In this document: piece by piece, positions 16,034-24,883 of the stretch
Layout: the number at the start of each line of letters is the position of its first letter
How positions within the stretch are numbered: position 1 is the first letter of the stretch
DNA from: Bradyrhizobium sp. KBS0727
GTDB lineage: Bacteria > Pseudomonadota > Alphaproteobacteria > Rhizobiales > Xanthobacteraceae
NCBI RefSeq assembly: GCF_005937885.2
Contig: NZ_CP042176.1
Location: forward strand, 3,219,501 to 3,283,500
Direction: 5' to 3'
Length of the DNA stretch: 64,000 nucleotides
Notes under the pieces: model-generated
What the model was told of the DNA's origin: nothing
Database searches by the model: none
Seen by the model: the letters and a program-made list of their open reading frames with translations, nothing else
Position numbers and translations under genes: made by a program

Positions 16034-16894
16034 ATGAACCTGCGGCGGATCATACCCACCGACATCACGGTATCGGCGATCGTTCATCTGTCGCTGTTGG
16101 CATTGCTGTTGCTGTTTTCCGAGGTGCATCAATTCGGCTCGGTGACCGCCGAGCCGATCGAGGTCAATATCGTCGCGCCTCAGGACATTCCGCAAACGCC
16201 GGCGACAGAGAAACAGCCGGAGCCGGTTCCGACGCCAACGCCGCTGCCTGATTTTTCCCTGCTCGATAGCAAGCCTGAAACGCCGAGCCCGGCTCAGCCG
16301 GCGGCAAAGCCAGGGGCGGCCGAGCGGCAGCAGAAGCAGGCCGCGCTGGCTGCGCCGCCCGCGGCCCAACCGCTGCCCGCCGCTCAACCGCAGTCGGCAG
16401 CCCAGCCGCCGCAACAGGCCGCGCCGGCCTACAAACAGCTCGAGCCTGACCTGACGCTCAAATATCAGGTGATGCTGGGCTTGCCGCCGGATCTCTCGCC
16501 GACCCTGCCTGCCGCGCCATCAGCGCCGCAGGCCAGCGCCAAGGGCGATGACAATTTCGACGCCGCGGCGACGCAGGATGCCGACGTCGCTTCCAGCGCC
16601 GTCGCCGCATTCCGGCGTCATCTCAGGACCTGCCTGAAATTGCCGCCTTCGCTGGCGGCGTCCGACGACGTCAGGGTCAAGCTGCGCGTGATGATGACGC
16701 AGCAGGGAAGGCTGGCCGCCGATCCGATCCTGATCGAGGCCAGCGCTTCAATGAAAGGGCCGCTGCTGATGCAGGGCGCTGTCAAAGCACTGGAGGCCTG
16801 CCAGCCCTATTCGATGCTGCCGGCAGACCGTTACGGCGAATGGAAGATACTCGATCTCAGCTTCACGCCGCAGGATTTCGGCGGCGCGTCGTAG
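16034..16894 (+). CDS. TolA-like envelope protein
   Basis: 286 residues from ATG at 16034 (MNLRRIIPTDITVSA); a GTG at 15971 would add 21 residues but has no better ribosome site. One N-terminal membrane helix (IVHLSLLALLLLFSEV, about 17-32), a long Pro/Ala/Gln-rich linker spanning the periplasm (about 45-175), and a C-terminal globular domain (about 190-285) with two Cys (LRTCLKLP, EACQPY) and a WKILDLSFTP ending. This is the layout of TolA/TonB-type energy-coupling proteins, and the C-terminus resembles the alphaproteobacterial TolA domain. No tolQ, tolR, tolB or pal is in the window, so it is probably a stand-alone paralogue. Confidence 0.78.
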   Translation: MNLRRIIPTDITVSAIVHLSLLALLLLFSEVHQFGSVTAEPIEVNIVAPQDIPQTPATEKQPEPVPTPTPLPDFSLLDSKPETPSPAQPAAKPGAAERQQKQAALAAPPAAQPLPAAQPQSAAQPPQQAAPAYKQLEPDLTLKYQVMLGLPPDLSPTLPAAPSAPQASAKGDDNFDAAATQDADVASSAVAAFRRHLRTCLKLPPSLAASDDVRVKLRVMMTQQGRLAADPILIEASASMKGPLLMQGAVKALEACQPYSMLPADRYGEWKILDLSFTPQDFGGAS

Positions 16895-16911
16895 AGCGCG
16901 ATGACCGTTCT

Positions 16912-17961
16912 CTAGCGGTCGAGCGAAATCTGATAGCGTTCGGCGATCGCCATCAACTGGTTCCAGGTTTCTTCCTCAACCTCGATGCCGTTTTTGATGC
17001 GCTCGGCGCGCGCGATACGTTCGGGCTCGCCGGCCACCAGGACCGGGAGGTCCGGATCGGAAGGCCTGGCCGATTTCACCCAGCCGATCATGGCGTCGAT
17101 CTCGGCCAGCATGCTGTCGCGCGTGGAAAGCCGGGCAGGGTCGATGACGATGCTCAGCATGCCGTTGATGATGCCGCGCTCGGGCGGTGTGTTGGTTGTC
17201 ACGCTTGCCGAGCCGACAATGGCACCGGCCAACAGTTCGCACACCAGCGCCAGACCGGAGCCCTTGTGTTCGCCAAACGGCAGCACGACGCCGCGTGGCT
17301 CGGTGTACATGACGGCGGGATCGCTCGTCGGCTGGCCGGCATGATCGAGCAGTGCGCCGTCAAGCATCGGCTTGCCGGCATTGTGCGCCACGCGCACCTT
17401 TCCGAGCGCGACGCGGCTGGTGGCGAAATCGAGCAAAATCGGCTCGTTGCTGGCTGTGCCGGGAATAGCGATGCAGACCGGATTGGTCAGGAAACGCCCC
17501 TCGCGTCCGCGGAAGGGGGCAACCGGTGGCGGGCCCGATGCGACGTTGACGAAGTGCAGCGCCACCATGCCCGCGCGGGCGGCAATCTCGCCATAGGTGC
17601 CGACGCGACCGATGTGGTGCGCGTTGCGCAATCCATTGACCGCGACGCCATGCTGTTTGGCGGCCCCGATCGCCCACTCGACCGCCTGGCGGGCGACTAC
17701 CTGGCCGTAGCCGGCATGCGCATCCCATACCGAGATCGTCCCGGTGTCCGAGACGATTTCCGGCGCCTGGTTGACCTTGAGCGTACCGGCCTCGAAATCG
17801 CGCACATAGGCAACCAGCATCCCGACGCCATGGCTGTCATGGCCGCGCAGGTTTGCCTCAACCAGATGTTCGGCAACGATGGCCGCTTCCGCAGGCGTAC
17901 TGCCGCCGGCGGCGACGATGCGGTTTGCAAACGTGCGCAGCCTGGCGTGGTCGATAATCAT
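16912..17961 (-). CDS. Malate/lactate/ureidoglycolate dehydrogenase family (Ldh2) oxidoreductase
   Basis: 349 residues, with a good Shine-Dalgarno (GGGAGAG) before the ATG at 17961. The Ldh2 family fold is shown by the early signature LRGHDSHGVGML (about 38-49), the NAHHIGRVGTYGEIAARAG block containing the catalytic His, and the TNPVCIAIPG and LLDFATS strands. Members reduce 2-oxo acids to 2-hydroxy acids with NAD(P)H; malate, sulfolactate or ureidoglycolate are possible. No transport or purine genes flank it, so the substrate stays open. It is convergent with the TolA-like gene. Confidence 0.88.
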   Translation of the reverse strand: MIIDHARLRTFANRIVAAGGSTPAEAAIVAEHLVEANLRGHDSHGVGMLVAYVRDFEAGTLKVNQAPEIVSDTGTISVWDAHAGYGQVVARQAVEWAIGAAKQHGVAVNGLRNAHHIGRVGTYGEIAARAGMVALHFVNVASGPPPVAPFRGREGRFLTNPVCIAIPGTASNEPILLDFATSRVALGKVRVAHNAGKPMLDGALLDHAGQPTSDPAVMYTEPRGVVLPFGEHKGSGLALVCELLAGAIVGSASVTTNTPPERGIINGMLSIVIDPARLSTRDSMLAEIDAMIGWVKSARPSDPDLPVLVAGEPERIARAERIKNGIEVEEETWNQLMAIAERYQISLDR

Positions 17962-17994
17962 GTTCTCTCCCTTTTTTCTTCTTGATTGCTCACT

Positions 17995-18672
17995 CTATTT
18001 TTCCATCGCCTTCCAGGCGTTCGACGCAAATTGCCTGCGCCAGGTCACGATGACAACCATGGCCGTGGTCACGAACAGCACCCACGGACTGACGAACCAG
18101 CCGAGATAGCCGAGCGCAAAGAAGAACGAGCGCTGGCCGCGGTTGAAGTGCTGGCCGGCGGATTCGAACAGCCGGGTAGTGCGCATCACATGTGCTTCCG
18201 CTTCCGGCGTATCGCTTTGCGAGGCCGGCGGCATCGCTCCGAGCAGGATCGCGACATAGTTGAACAGGCGATAGGCCCAGGAGAATTTGAAGAAGGCGTA
18301 GATGAAGATCAGGATCAGCCCGACGCATTTGACTTCCCACAGGGCGGGCGAGGGGCTGAGATCGATCGGCAGCGTGCCAAGCACAGCCAAGGCATCGTTG
18401 GTGGCGCGCAGCAGCGCCAGGCCGCCGCCGATCGCAATCAGGCTAGAGGAGGCGAAGAAGGCCGTGCCGTTTTGCAGCGAGGCCATGATCTGCATGTCGA
18501 CCATGCGCGTCTCGCGATGCAGCAGATTCCGGATCCAGACCTCGCGATAGATGTGCATGCGGGCGGACAGGCTGTCGCGCCCGTAGGCGGTCCGCTCCAG
18601 CGTGAAGGCATACACCGTCCACTCCATGACGAAGAAGCCGACGGCGGCGATATCGAGCCAATATCCGCGCAT
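17995..18672 (-). CDS. DUF599 membrane protein
   Basis: 225 residues, ATG at 18672 preceded by AAGGAAGG. Four hydrophobic segments are visible (about 3-23, 67-90, 113-135 and 195-213). The HRETRMVDMQIMASLQNGTAFFASSSL stretch and FVSPWVLF near the C-terminus are typical of the DUF599 family. It lies 33 bases upstream of the Ldh2-type gene on the same strand, so the two may form an operon. Function unknown. Confidence 0.8.
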   Translation of the reverse strand: MRGYWLDIAAVGFFVMEWTVYAFTLERTAYGRDSLSARMHIYREVWIRNLLHRETRMVDMQIMASLQNGTAFFASSSLIAIGGGLALLRATNDALAVLGTLPIDLSPSPALWEVKCVGLILIFIYAFFKFSWAYRLFNYVAILLGAMPPASQSDTPEAEAHVMRTTRLFESAGQHFNRGQRSFFFALGYLGWFVSPWVLFVTTAMVVIVTWRRQFASNAWKAMEK

Positions 18673-18781
18673 GTTGCCTTCCTTATCGATCGCCGAGTCT
18701 TGTCGATGTTATGCCGATGTACAGGTTGAACGCCTGCGGCGCACTATGGCAAGATGGCCTCCCAACAGGATTTTCCTTGAA

Positions 18782-19435
18782 ATGTTGAAACTCGTCATCG
18801 GTAACAAGAACTATTCGTCATGGTCGATGCGGCCGTGGCTGGCGCTGCGCGCCAACAACATCCCGTTCGAGGAAGTTTTCATCCCGCTCTACACCGGTAA
18901 GGCCGACAAGGACCGAATCCTGAGCGTTTCGCATTCGGGCAAGGTGCCGGCGCTGATCGACGGCGACGTCACGGTGTGGGATTCGCTGGCGATCATCGAG
19001 TACCTTGCCGAGAAATTCCCGCAAGCGAAACTGTGGCCGGCAGACCGCGCCCGGCGTGCGCATGCGCGCTCGATCTCGGCGGAGATGCATTCGGGCTTCA
19101 TGCCGCTGCGTAACGAATGCGGCATGAACCTGCATCGACCGGTCGGCGCCGTCAAACTATCGGAGGACGCGCTGGCCAATGTGACGCGGGTTCAGGAGAT
19201 CTGGGCAGATTGCCATCGGCGTTACGGCAACGAGGGCTCGTTCCTGTTCGGCGCCTTCGGCGGCGCAGACGCTATGTTCGCGCCTGTCGTGCACCGGTTT
19301 CGCACCTATGCGATCGAGGTGAAGGGCGATGCGCGGCACTATTTCGAGGCGATGACGGCGAACGCGGCCTTTCAGCAATGGACCCGCGAGGGGCTGGCCG
19401 AGACAATCCGGATCGAGCGATTCGAGACGGTCTGA
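18782..19435 (+). CDS. Glutathione S-transferase family protein
   Basis: 217 residues from ATG at 18782 (MLKLVIGNKNYSSWSMRPWLAL). The thioredoxin-like N-domain carries the YSSWSMRPW active-site region with Ser (about 12-20), the cis-Pro motif SGKVPALID, and DSLAIIEYLAE for the glutathione gamma-glutamyl group; an all-helical C-domain follows from about 90. The opening is typical of the YfcF/Zeta-like bacterial branch. It probably conjugates or reduces electrophiles in the cytoplasm; the substrate is unknown. Confidence 0.92.
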   Translation: MLKLVIGNKNYSSWSMRPWLALRANNIPFEEVFIPLYTGKADKDRILSVSHSGKVPALIDGDVTVWDSLAIIEYLAEKFPQAKLWPADRARRAHARSISAEMHSGFMPLRNECGMNLHRPVGAVKLSEDALANVTRVQEIWADCHRRYGNEGSFLFGAFGGADAMFAPVVHRFRTYAIEVKGDARHYFEAMTANAAFQQWTREGLAETIRIERFETV

Positions 19436-19527
19436 GACCCGCTTTGTGACGTCATCACCGCTTGACGGAGCGCCGGTAAAGCAGTCTGAATCCGTCACCG
19501 GCGTTTGCCGGACGAAAGGACGCGACC

Positions 19528-19896
19528 ATGGGAATTCTCGATTCACTGGAAAATTCGGATGCGTTCAAGGGCATGCTCGGTCAGCTCGAAGCTGCCGTGG
19601 TTCCGGTGGTGCTGGGCGAGGTGCTCGGCAATGGCGGCCAGGGCGGATTGTCGGCGATCGTCGCCAAGCTCCAGCAGGCCGGCCTCGGCGATCAGGTCAA
19701 ATCCTGGCTCGGCAACGGCCAGAACCTGCCGATAACGGCCGAGCAACTGCAGCAGGTGCTCGGTAGCGACACCGTCAAGCAGCTCGCGGCGCGCTTCAAC
19801 ATTCCGGTCGACCAGCTCGCCAAGGTGCTGGCGCAGCAGCTCCCGACCGCCGTCGACCATGCCAGCCCGGACGGCAGGCTGCCGCACACCGCCTGA
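19528..19896 (+). CDS. YidB family (DUF937) protein
   Basis: 122 residues, AAAGGA upstream of the ATG. The sequence is Gln/Gly/Leu-rich with the family pattern: a Gly-rich segment (VLGNGGQGGLSAIVAKLQQAGLGDQVKSWLGNGQN) followed by ITAEQLQQVLGSDTVKQLAARFNIPVDQLAKVLAQQLP and VDHASPDGRLP. No signal or membrane segment. Members are widespread in proteobacteria and have no defined role. The stop codon lies within a small hairpin, 19895-19912 (GACCGCG/CGCGGTC), without a T-run. Confidence 0.88.
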   Translation: MGILDSLENSDAFKGMLGQLEAAVVPVVLGEVLGNGGQGGLSAIVAKLQQAGLGDQVKSWLGNGQNLPITAEQLQQVLGSDTVKQLAARFNIPVDQLAKVLAQQLPTAVDHASPDGRLPHTA

Positions 19897-20105
19897 CCGC
19901 GAAATCGCGGTCTGGATGGGGGCCATGCGGATTCCAACGGCCCCCCGGATTGTCTTATATCCTTCTGAAAACGCTTGGAAATCTGCGTGTGTTCCGGGTC
20001 CCGATGTTGCTGGCTTTTGGCGCCTTCGGTGTGCTAGGTTGACGCGGGGTTCTCAAGTCGGCCGAAAGCTAGCGGGACCGTGAGCGCGGCCGGCGTTCTT
20101 GCGTG

Positions 20106-20309
20106 ATGGAGAGGGCGTTGAAGCATAAGTACTCCGTTGGAGAGACTGTCTATTTTACTGCCAGCAACGTTGCCCGTCCGGCCGCCACCGGCACCTATGA
20201 GGTGATCCGGCTGCTTCCGACCGATGGCGACGATTGTCAGTATCGCATCAAAAGCTCGACCGAAGCTTTCGAACGGGTCGCCAAGGAAAGCCAGCTCGCG
20301 ATTTCCTGA
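20106..20309 (+). CDS. Conserved small hypothetical protein
   Basis: 67 residues from ATG at 20106; a GTG one codon earlier (20103) is an alternative. The chain starts basic (MERALKHKYSVGETVYF), then reads like a small beta-barrel (YEVIRLLPTDGDDCQYRIKSSTEAFERVAKESQLA). I recall similar short proteins from rhizobial genomes, without assigned function. Balanced composition and a consistent beta pattern support a real gene. Isolated between two gaps. Confidence 0.65.
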   Translation: MERALKHKYSVGETVYFTASNVARPAATGTYEVIRLLPTDGDDCQYRIKSSTEAFERVAKESQLAIS

Positions 20310-20462
20310 GACTATCATGGGCTGGCAGCCGGCTGACGGTTCCACTTTCGACCGCCGTCAAAAGGCCCCGTTCGCAGAAAAATTCTGGCGAAGGTTGAAT
20401 GCCGCCGAATGCGCATTCGCCTTCGACGATCGTGTTTTATGCTGCGTTGAGGGACACCGCGC

Positions 20463-21437
20463 ATGAACTGGGCCTGGGCTTCGTCGCTGGATCAAATCTG
20501 GCGCTCACCGACGTTTCCGATGTGGCTGACACTGGCTGCGGCGGGATTTTTCGGCATCATCGTTCTGATCACGCTGTTGCGGGCGGAGAAATCCGTGGCC
20601 AACGGGGCGCTGACGGTCATCACGCTGCTGGCGATCGGCGTTGCGGTGGCCGCGACCATCCGGGGCTTCGGGCCGGACGGGCAGACCGCTTCCGCCCAAG
20701 CCCGCAACGTCTCGCCGGTGCGCGCGGGGTTGCCGCAGCTTTCCTGCATCGACGACCTCGCCGGCGATGCCGTGCTGAACGCCTGCGAGAAGGCATTGTT
20801 CGGTTCCGCTGAATCCTCCGCCGCGGCCGTTGCCTATGCGGCCTCCCTGATTACGCAACTGGTCGAGACCAGCGATGCCGCCGCCGACGGCAAGAATCCA
20901 AGTTCCGAATTTCTGACGCTGCGCCGCGCGGTCGAGCGCGATCGTTATGGGCTGATGGCCTATGTGCTGATGGCGCGCGACCATTGCACGCCGCAGGCCT
21001 GTCCGGCGTTTCGTTCGCTGGCCGATAGCCGGCAGGTCGCGGGCAACATGGACGAGCGCGTCTATGAAAACCTGATCACGCGTTACGCGCCGTCGTGGAA
21101 CGCGCCGGTCCAGGCCGGGGCGGGGCTGGTGGCGGCGTTGCCGCCGTCGATGCCCACCGGCAAGCCCACCAACGCTGAATTTCCGACCGCGGCTTCGACG
21201 CCTGCGGTCAGCATCATGGCGCCGGAGCCTGGGCCCGGCGCGGCCAAGCCTGCAGCGGCAACCGCCGCCGGAGTACCCGCGCCGGCACCGCGTCCGGCGG
21301 CTGCGACAGCACCCGCGGCCCCCAAGAAGCAGGCGGCGGCGAAGCGAGCCCCTGCCGCTGCGGCGCCGGTACAGATCGCGCCAGCCGCTCCGGCTGCGCC
21401 AGCGCCCGCGCCCGCCAATGCGCCTTCGAATGAATGA
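20463..21437 (+). CDS. Uncharacterised membrane-anchored protein with Ala/Pro-rich tail
   Basis: 324 residues. Two hydrophobic helices lie near the N-terminus (about 20-39 and 49-66), then a folded region (about 80-220) with four Cys (SCIDDL, NACEKAL, DHCTPQACPAF) that could form disulfides, and a final 110 residues of Ala/Pro low complexity. The order suggests a periplasmic domain tethered to the inner membrane with a flexible tail. No family is recognised. The DUF1489 gene follows by 41 bases on the same strand. Confidence 0.72.
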   Translation: MNWAWASSLDQIWRSPTFPMWLTLAAAGFFGIIVLITLLRAEKSVANGALTVITLLAIGVAVAATIRGFGPDGQTASAQARNVSPVRAGLPQLSCIDDLAGDAVLNACEKALFGSAESSAAAVAYAASLITQLVETSDAAADGKNPSSEFLTLRRAVERDRYGLMAYVLMARDHCTPQACPAFRSLADSRQVAGNMDERVYENLITRYAPSWNAPVQAGAGLVAALPPSMPTGKPTNAEFPTAASTPAVSIMAPEPGPGAAKPAAATAAGVPAPAPRPAAATAPAAPKKQAAAKRAPAAAAPVQIAPAAPAAPAPAPANAPSNE

Positions 21438-21460
21438 TCATTTGCAAAGTTAACGCAGGC

Positions 21461-21476
21461 CGCTAAACCGTTAGCG
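21461..21476 (+). promoter_or_regulatory. Hairpin directly before DUF1489 start codon
   Basis: CGCTAA-ACCG-TTAGCG is a perfect 6-bp stem with a 4-base loop ending two bases before the ATG at 21479. No Shine-Dalgarno is visible in front of that ATG. The hairpin could limit initiation or mark a leaderless or coupled start. Confidence 0.45.
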
Positions 21477-21478
21477 TA

Positions 21479-21919
21479 ATGGCGCTTCATATTCTCAAGC
21501 TTGCGGTCGGGTGCGAGTCGGTCAAGGAACTCCGGGGCTGGGTCGCCGAACGGATGGCGACGGCCAAGAAAAAGGGCCTGCCGCTTCGGCACGTCCACGT
21601 CACGCGGATGACGCCGAAGCGCGACGAGGAAATCCTGGCGGGCGGCTCGCTCTACTGGGTGATCAAGGGCGAAATTGCCGCGCGCGAAAAGATCATCGCA
21701 ATCGAGCCTTTCCGCGACAAGGATGGCATCGGACGTTGCCGCCTGGTGATGCAGCCGAAGGTCATCGCCGTCTCGCCGCGGCCGATGCGGCCGTTCCAGG
21801 GCTGGCGCTATCTGAAAGAGGATGCCGCGCCTCCCGACCTGACCAAATCCGCCGCCGCCGGCGTCGCCGCGATGCCGGAACCGATGCGCCGGGAATTGCG
21901 TGATCTCGGACTGCTGTAG
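21479..21919 (+). CDS. DUF1489 family protein
   Basis: 146 residues, the usual family length. The sequence opens MALHILKLAVGCESVKELRGW, with conserved RHVHVTRMTPKRDEEILAGGSLYWVIKGEI and RPFQGWRYLKEDAAPPDL near the end. The family is confined largely to alphaproteobacteria and has no assigned biochemical role. No signal or membrane segment, so probably cytoplasmic. The ATG is preceded by a small hairpin rather than a ribosome site. Confidence 0.88.
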   Translation: MALHILKLAVGCESVKELRGWVAERMATAKKKGLPLRHVHVTRMTPKRDEEILAGGSLYWVIKGEIAAREKIIAIEPFRDKDGIGRCRLVMQPKVIAVSPRPMRPFQGWRYLKEDAAPPDLTKSAAAGVAAMPEPMRRELRDLGLL

Positions 21920-21931
21920 CGGGATTAGTTG

Positions 21932-22693
21932 CTACAGCGACGCCGAGGTCACGATCCGCAGCCGAAGCCATTCCGACGCCGGCAGTTCGGTCTGACGGTG
22001 GGATTCCGAATTGCGGTCGACGATGTCGAGCAGTTCGGTGTCGACGCCCATGTCGCGCAGGTAGATCCGATAGAGTTCGCCAAATCGCACCGACAGGCCC
22101 TGTCGCCGTTCCTCGCTGACATTGGGCGCCAGCCGGTTGTGAATTTCCATGCCGCTCAAGATCATCTTGGTGCCGGGCGGCAGGCTACGATGGACCCCGC
22201 CGGCCAGCGTCAGCACGCAGGCGAGGTCGCAGGGCGCGTCCGGCGCCTTCAGTTTCGCATCCAGCGGCCCGCCCGGACGCTTCAGCGCAAAGCAATCCTC
22301 CTCGCTTTTTCCATGGCAGGCTTCGACCTCGGTCGAACCGGCCGTGGTGTCGACGCCTCGGGCGCGCAGGATCCGGCCAAGGCTGATGGCGACGTTGAGA
22401 TTGGACTCGCCCCGACTATGGATGATCACCGGAAGCTTGCGCCCGGCCTGACGGTCGAGGATCGCAATCAGTCGCTTGTGGGTATCCCACTGGACGGTGC
22501 CTTCGGCGGCGATCCATTCCGAGCAGCCCGGTCCGCAGGCGCCCTCAGGTCCATGCGCGACATAAAAGATCATGGCATCGATCGGCGAACCGATACCGCC
22601 GACTGCCGGCCGGTGCGGGTCTTGCGCCTGGGCGATGCCGGCGAAGGCCATTAGTCCGCCGAAGATAATCGCAGTTAGGGACCACGCGCCCAT
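21932..22693 (-). CDS. Predicted periplasmic ClpP/crotonase-fold protein lacking the catalytic Ser
   Basis: 253 residues from ATG at 22693 (MGAWSLTAIIFGG), chosen because AGGAG lies 9 bases upstream; an in-frame start at 22738 has no ribosome site. A signal peptide ends near AGIAQAQ (residue 24). The body follows the periplasmic ClpP-like layout (COG3904 type): PVIIHSRGES, then LNVAISLGRILRARGVDT, a Cys-rich insert (EACHGKSEEDC), and APCDLACVLTLAGGVHRSLPPG. In active relatives the last block carries a Ser before the Ala-Cys helix; here it reads CDLAC. At least six Cys suggest disulfides. Probably a binding or structural protein rather than a protease. Confidence 0.6.
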   Translation of the reverse strand: MGAWSLTAIIFGGLMAFAGIAQAQDPHRPAVGGIGSPIDAMIFYVAHGPEGACGPGCSEWIAAEGTVQWDTHKRLIAILDRQAGRKLPVIIHSRGESNLNVAISLGRILRARGVDTTAGSTEVEACHGKSEEDCFALKRPGGPLDAKLKAPDAPCDLACVLTLAGGVHRSLPPGTKMILSGMEIHNRLAPNVSEERRQGLSVRFGELYRIYLRDMGVDTELLDIVDRNSESHRQTELPASEWLRLRIVTSASL

Positions 22694-22772
22694 GCTCGCC
22701 GCTCCTGATAAATCCCTATCCGAGGATATTCCGTCCAAGGATTGCGCCGGGCAAGCGGGACACCTGCAATTT

Positions 22773-23624
22773 CTAGATTCCGATATTGTCGATCAGCCGG
22801 GTCTTGCCGAGCCTCGCCGCGACCAGGATCCGCACCGGTCCGTCTTTTGCCGAGGCGATCGGCGCCAGCGTCTCGGCATGCCGGGCTTCGAAATAGTCCA
22901 GCACGAAGCCCGCCTGGGTGACCAGTTCCCGGCCGGTGGCCATCGCGATCTCACACGCCTCGCCGGCCTTCACCCGCTTGGCGGCTTCCTTCATGGCGCG
23001 ATAGAGCACAGGTGCGGTCTGCCGTTCCTCCGGCGACAGGTAGACGTTGCGCGACGACATCGCGAGCCCATCGCGTTCCCGCACGGTGCGTGAGCCGACC
23101 ACCCGGACGCCGAGGTCGAGATCCCCGGCCATTTGCGTCACGACCCGCAACTGCTGGAAATCCTTCTCGCCGAAGATCGCAACATCCGGCCGGCACTGGG
23201 TGAACAGCTTGCCGACCACGGTGGCGACGCCGCCGAAGAAGTGCGGGCGGAAGCGATCCTCGAGGCCAGCGACGGCCGGTCCCTCCGGCACGATCCGGGT
23301 CGCGAAGCCTTCCGGATACATCGCCTTGACGTCGGGGTTCCAGATCAGGTCGACCTTCTCGGCGGCGAGCCTGGCAACGTCGGCCTTCCAGGTGCGCGGG
23401 TAGGAACCAAAATCCTCCGTCGGCGCGAACTGGGTCGGGTTCACGAAGATCGAGACGACGACTTTCTGGGCACGACGTTTGGCGAGGTGAACCAGCGACA
23501 CATGGCCATCATGGAGCGCTCCCATGGTTGGCACCAGCGCAATCGCGGCCTTTCTGGCGCGTAAGGCTTCAAGCGCGCGGCGCAATGCGGGAACGGTGCG
23601 GACAACCATGGGACTTCGCGACAT
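22773..23624 (-). CDS. panC: Pantothenate synthetase
   Basis: 283 residues, usual length. PanC joins pantoate and beta-alanine with ATP in pantothenate synthesis in the cytoplasm. The nucleotidyl-transferase signature [14 protein letters not shown] (about 32-45), [13 protein letters not shown], the GEKDFQQL segment and the MSSRNVYLS loop, which is the KMSKS-like ATP site, are all intact. It is divergent from mipZ across 335 bases. A second Met five codons in is an alternative start. panB is not in the window. Confidence 0.97.
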   Translation of the reverse strand: MSRSPMVVRTVPALRRALEALRARKAAIALVPTMGALHDGHVSLVHLAKRRAQKVVVSIFVNPTQFAPTEDFGSYPRTWKADVARLAAEKVDLIWNPDVKAMYPEGFATRIVPEGPAVAGLEDRFRPHFFGGVATVVGKLFTQCRPDVAIFGEKDFQQLRVVTQMAGDLDLGVRVVGSRTVRERDGLAMSSRNVYLSPEERQTAPVLYRAMKEAAKRVKAGEACEIAMATGRELVTQAGFVLDYFEARHAETLAPIASAKDGPVRILVAARLGKTRLIDNIGI

Positions 23625-23959
23625 CTGGGCTCGATCTCTCTGCGGTATTCCTGGGGGAGTGTACTCAGGGGTGTGCTTGGGAGTGTTCTTGCGGCCTGCC
23701 GACCATATAAGGCCCAGCCATTGCCGCCAAGGTAACTCGCAAGGTAACTCGAATCGTATTCAGGGACGGCTGGTCTGCGGCAGGTGAGGTGGCCGTCCTG
23801 GTTGGTGCGCGCCAACCAAGCGGTTGCGAGGGGAAGCGCGCGTTGCGCGCCTTACGGATTCATCATTAAGGCGGGCGGAGTGCGATTTGGAAGCGTCACC
23901 GCGCATTTCACTTGACCGCAGCCGCGCGTGATTTGAAGATATCGCGCGGGGATCAAGCG
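23625..23959. other. panC/mipZ divergent intergenic region with 12-bp tandem repeat
   Basis: 335 bases without a convincing gene. CAAGGTAACTCG occurs twice in direct tandem at 23728-23739 and 23740-23751. A G/T-rich stretch of loose repeats (GGGGTGTGCTTGGGAGTGTT) lies at 23673-23690, and a GCGCGC-rich patch near 23838-23850. Promoters for both genes must lie here, but I cannot place them. No CtrA full box is seen. Confidence 0.5.
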
Positions 23960-24883
23960 ATGTTGCTACAAGCGAGTCAGAGTCAGTCCGGTTCGGCACA
24001 CGTCGTGGTGCTGGGCAACGAGAAGGGCGGTTCGGGAAAGTCCACCACCGCCCTGCACATTGCTGTCGCGCTGATGAAGGCCGGACAGCGCGTCGCCACC
24101 ATAGATCTCGACTGTCGCCAGCAGAGTTTCACCCGCTATATCGGCAACCGCGGCGCCTGGGCGCGTCGCACCGGGCTCGATCTCGAAATTCCCGTGCACT
24201 ACTGCATCAAGCTCGGCGAGACGATGCAGATCGCCGACAACGAAAATTCCGAGTTCCAGCAGTTCATGGAGGCGGTCAGCACCGTCGAGCGCGCCTTCGA
24301 TTTCATCGTCATCGATACGCCGGGATCGGACTCCTATCTGATGCGGCTTGCGCATTCGATGGCCGACACGCTGGTGACGCCGATCAACGACAGTTTCCTC
24401 GACTTCGACGTGCTCGGCACCGTCGATCCCGCCACCTATTCCGTGACCGGCGAGAGCCATTACGCCGAGATGGTGCGTGACGCCAGGCGCAAGCGTCGCC
24501 AACTCGACGGCGCCACCACCGACTGGATCGTGGTGCGCAACCGCCTGTCGATGATCGGGTCGCGCAACAAGCAACTCGTCGCCGACAGCCTGAAGGATCT
24601 TTCGCTGCGGCTCGGGTTCCGCTCGATCGATGGCTTCGCCGAACGGGTGGTCTACCGCGAGTTCTTCCCGCGCGGGCTCACCGCGCTCGACGACCTCGAC
24701 GAGGCGACGCTCGGCACGCGGCCGAGCCTTGGCCACGTCACGGCGCGCGAGGAAGTCACGAGCCTGCTGCGCCAGCTCAAGCTGCCGCTCGACGAGCGCG
24801 GCCGTCGCCGCGCCGCCAACCGCGCCGAATGGTTCACCCAGGTCGACAAGCCGCTCGAAATCCACGACATCATCAGCGCCTAG
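23960..24883 (+). CDS. mipZ: Division-site positioning ATPase MipZ
   Basis: 307 residues from ATG at 23960; a TTG at 23912 would add 16 residues. It is a ParA/MinD-type P-loop ATPase with deviant Walker A GNEKGGSGKSTTALH (about 20-34), switch region DLDCRQQSFTRYIGNR and Walker B FIVIDTPGSD. MipZ binds the ParB-origin complex, forms a pole-to-midcell gradient and blocks FtsZ polymerisation, so the Z ring forms at midcell. The length and the DLDCRQQ and RNRLS motifs distinguish it from ParA and MinD. It adds to the cell-cycle genes divK and pleD elsewhere in the window. Confidence 0.93.
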   Translation: MLLQASQSQSGSAHVVVLGNEKGGSGKSTTALHIAVALMKAGQRVATIDLDCRQQSFTRYIGNRGAWARRTGLDLEIPVHYCIKLGETMQIADNENSEFQQFMEAVSTVERAFDFIVIDTPGSDSYLMRLAHSMADTLVTPINDSFLDFDVLGTVDPATYSVTGESHYAEMVRDARRKRRQLDGATTDWIVVRNRLSMIGSRNKQLVADSLKDLSLRLGFRSIDGFAERVVYREFFPRGLTALDDLDEATLGTRPSLGHVTAREEVTSLLRQLKLPLDERGRRRAANRAEWFTQVDKPLEIHDIISA

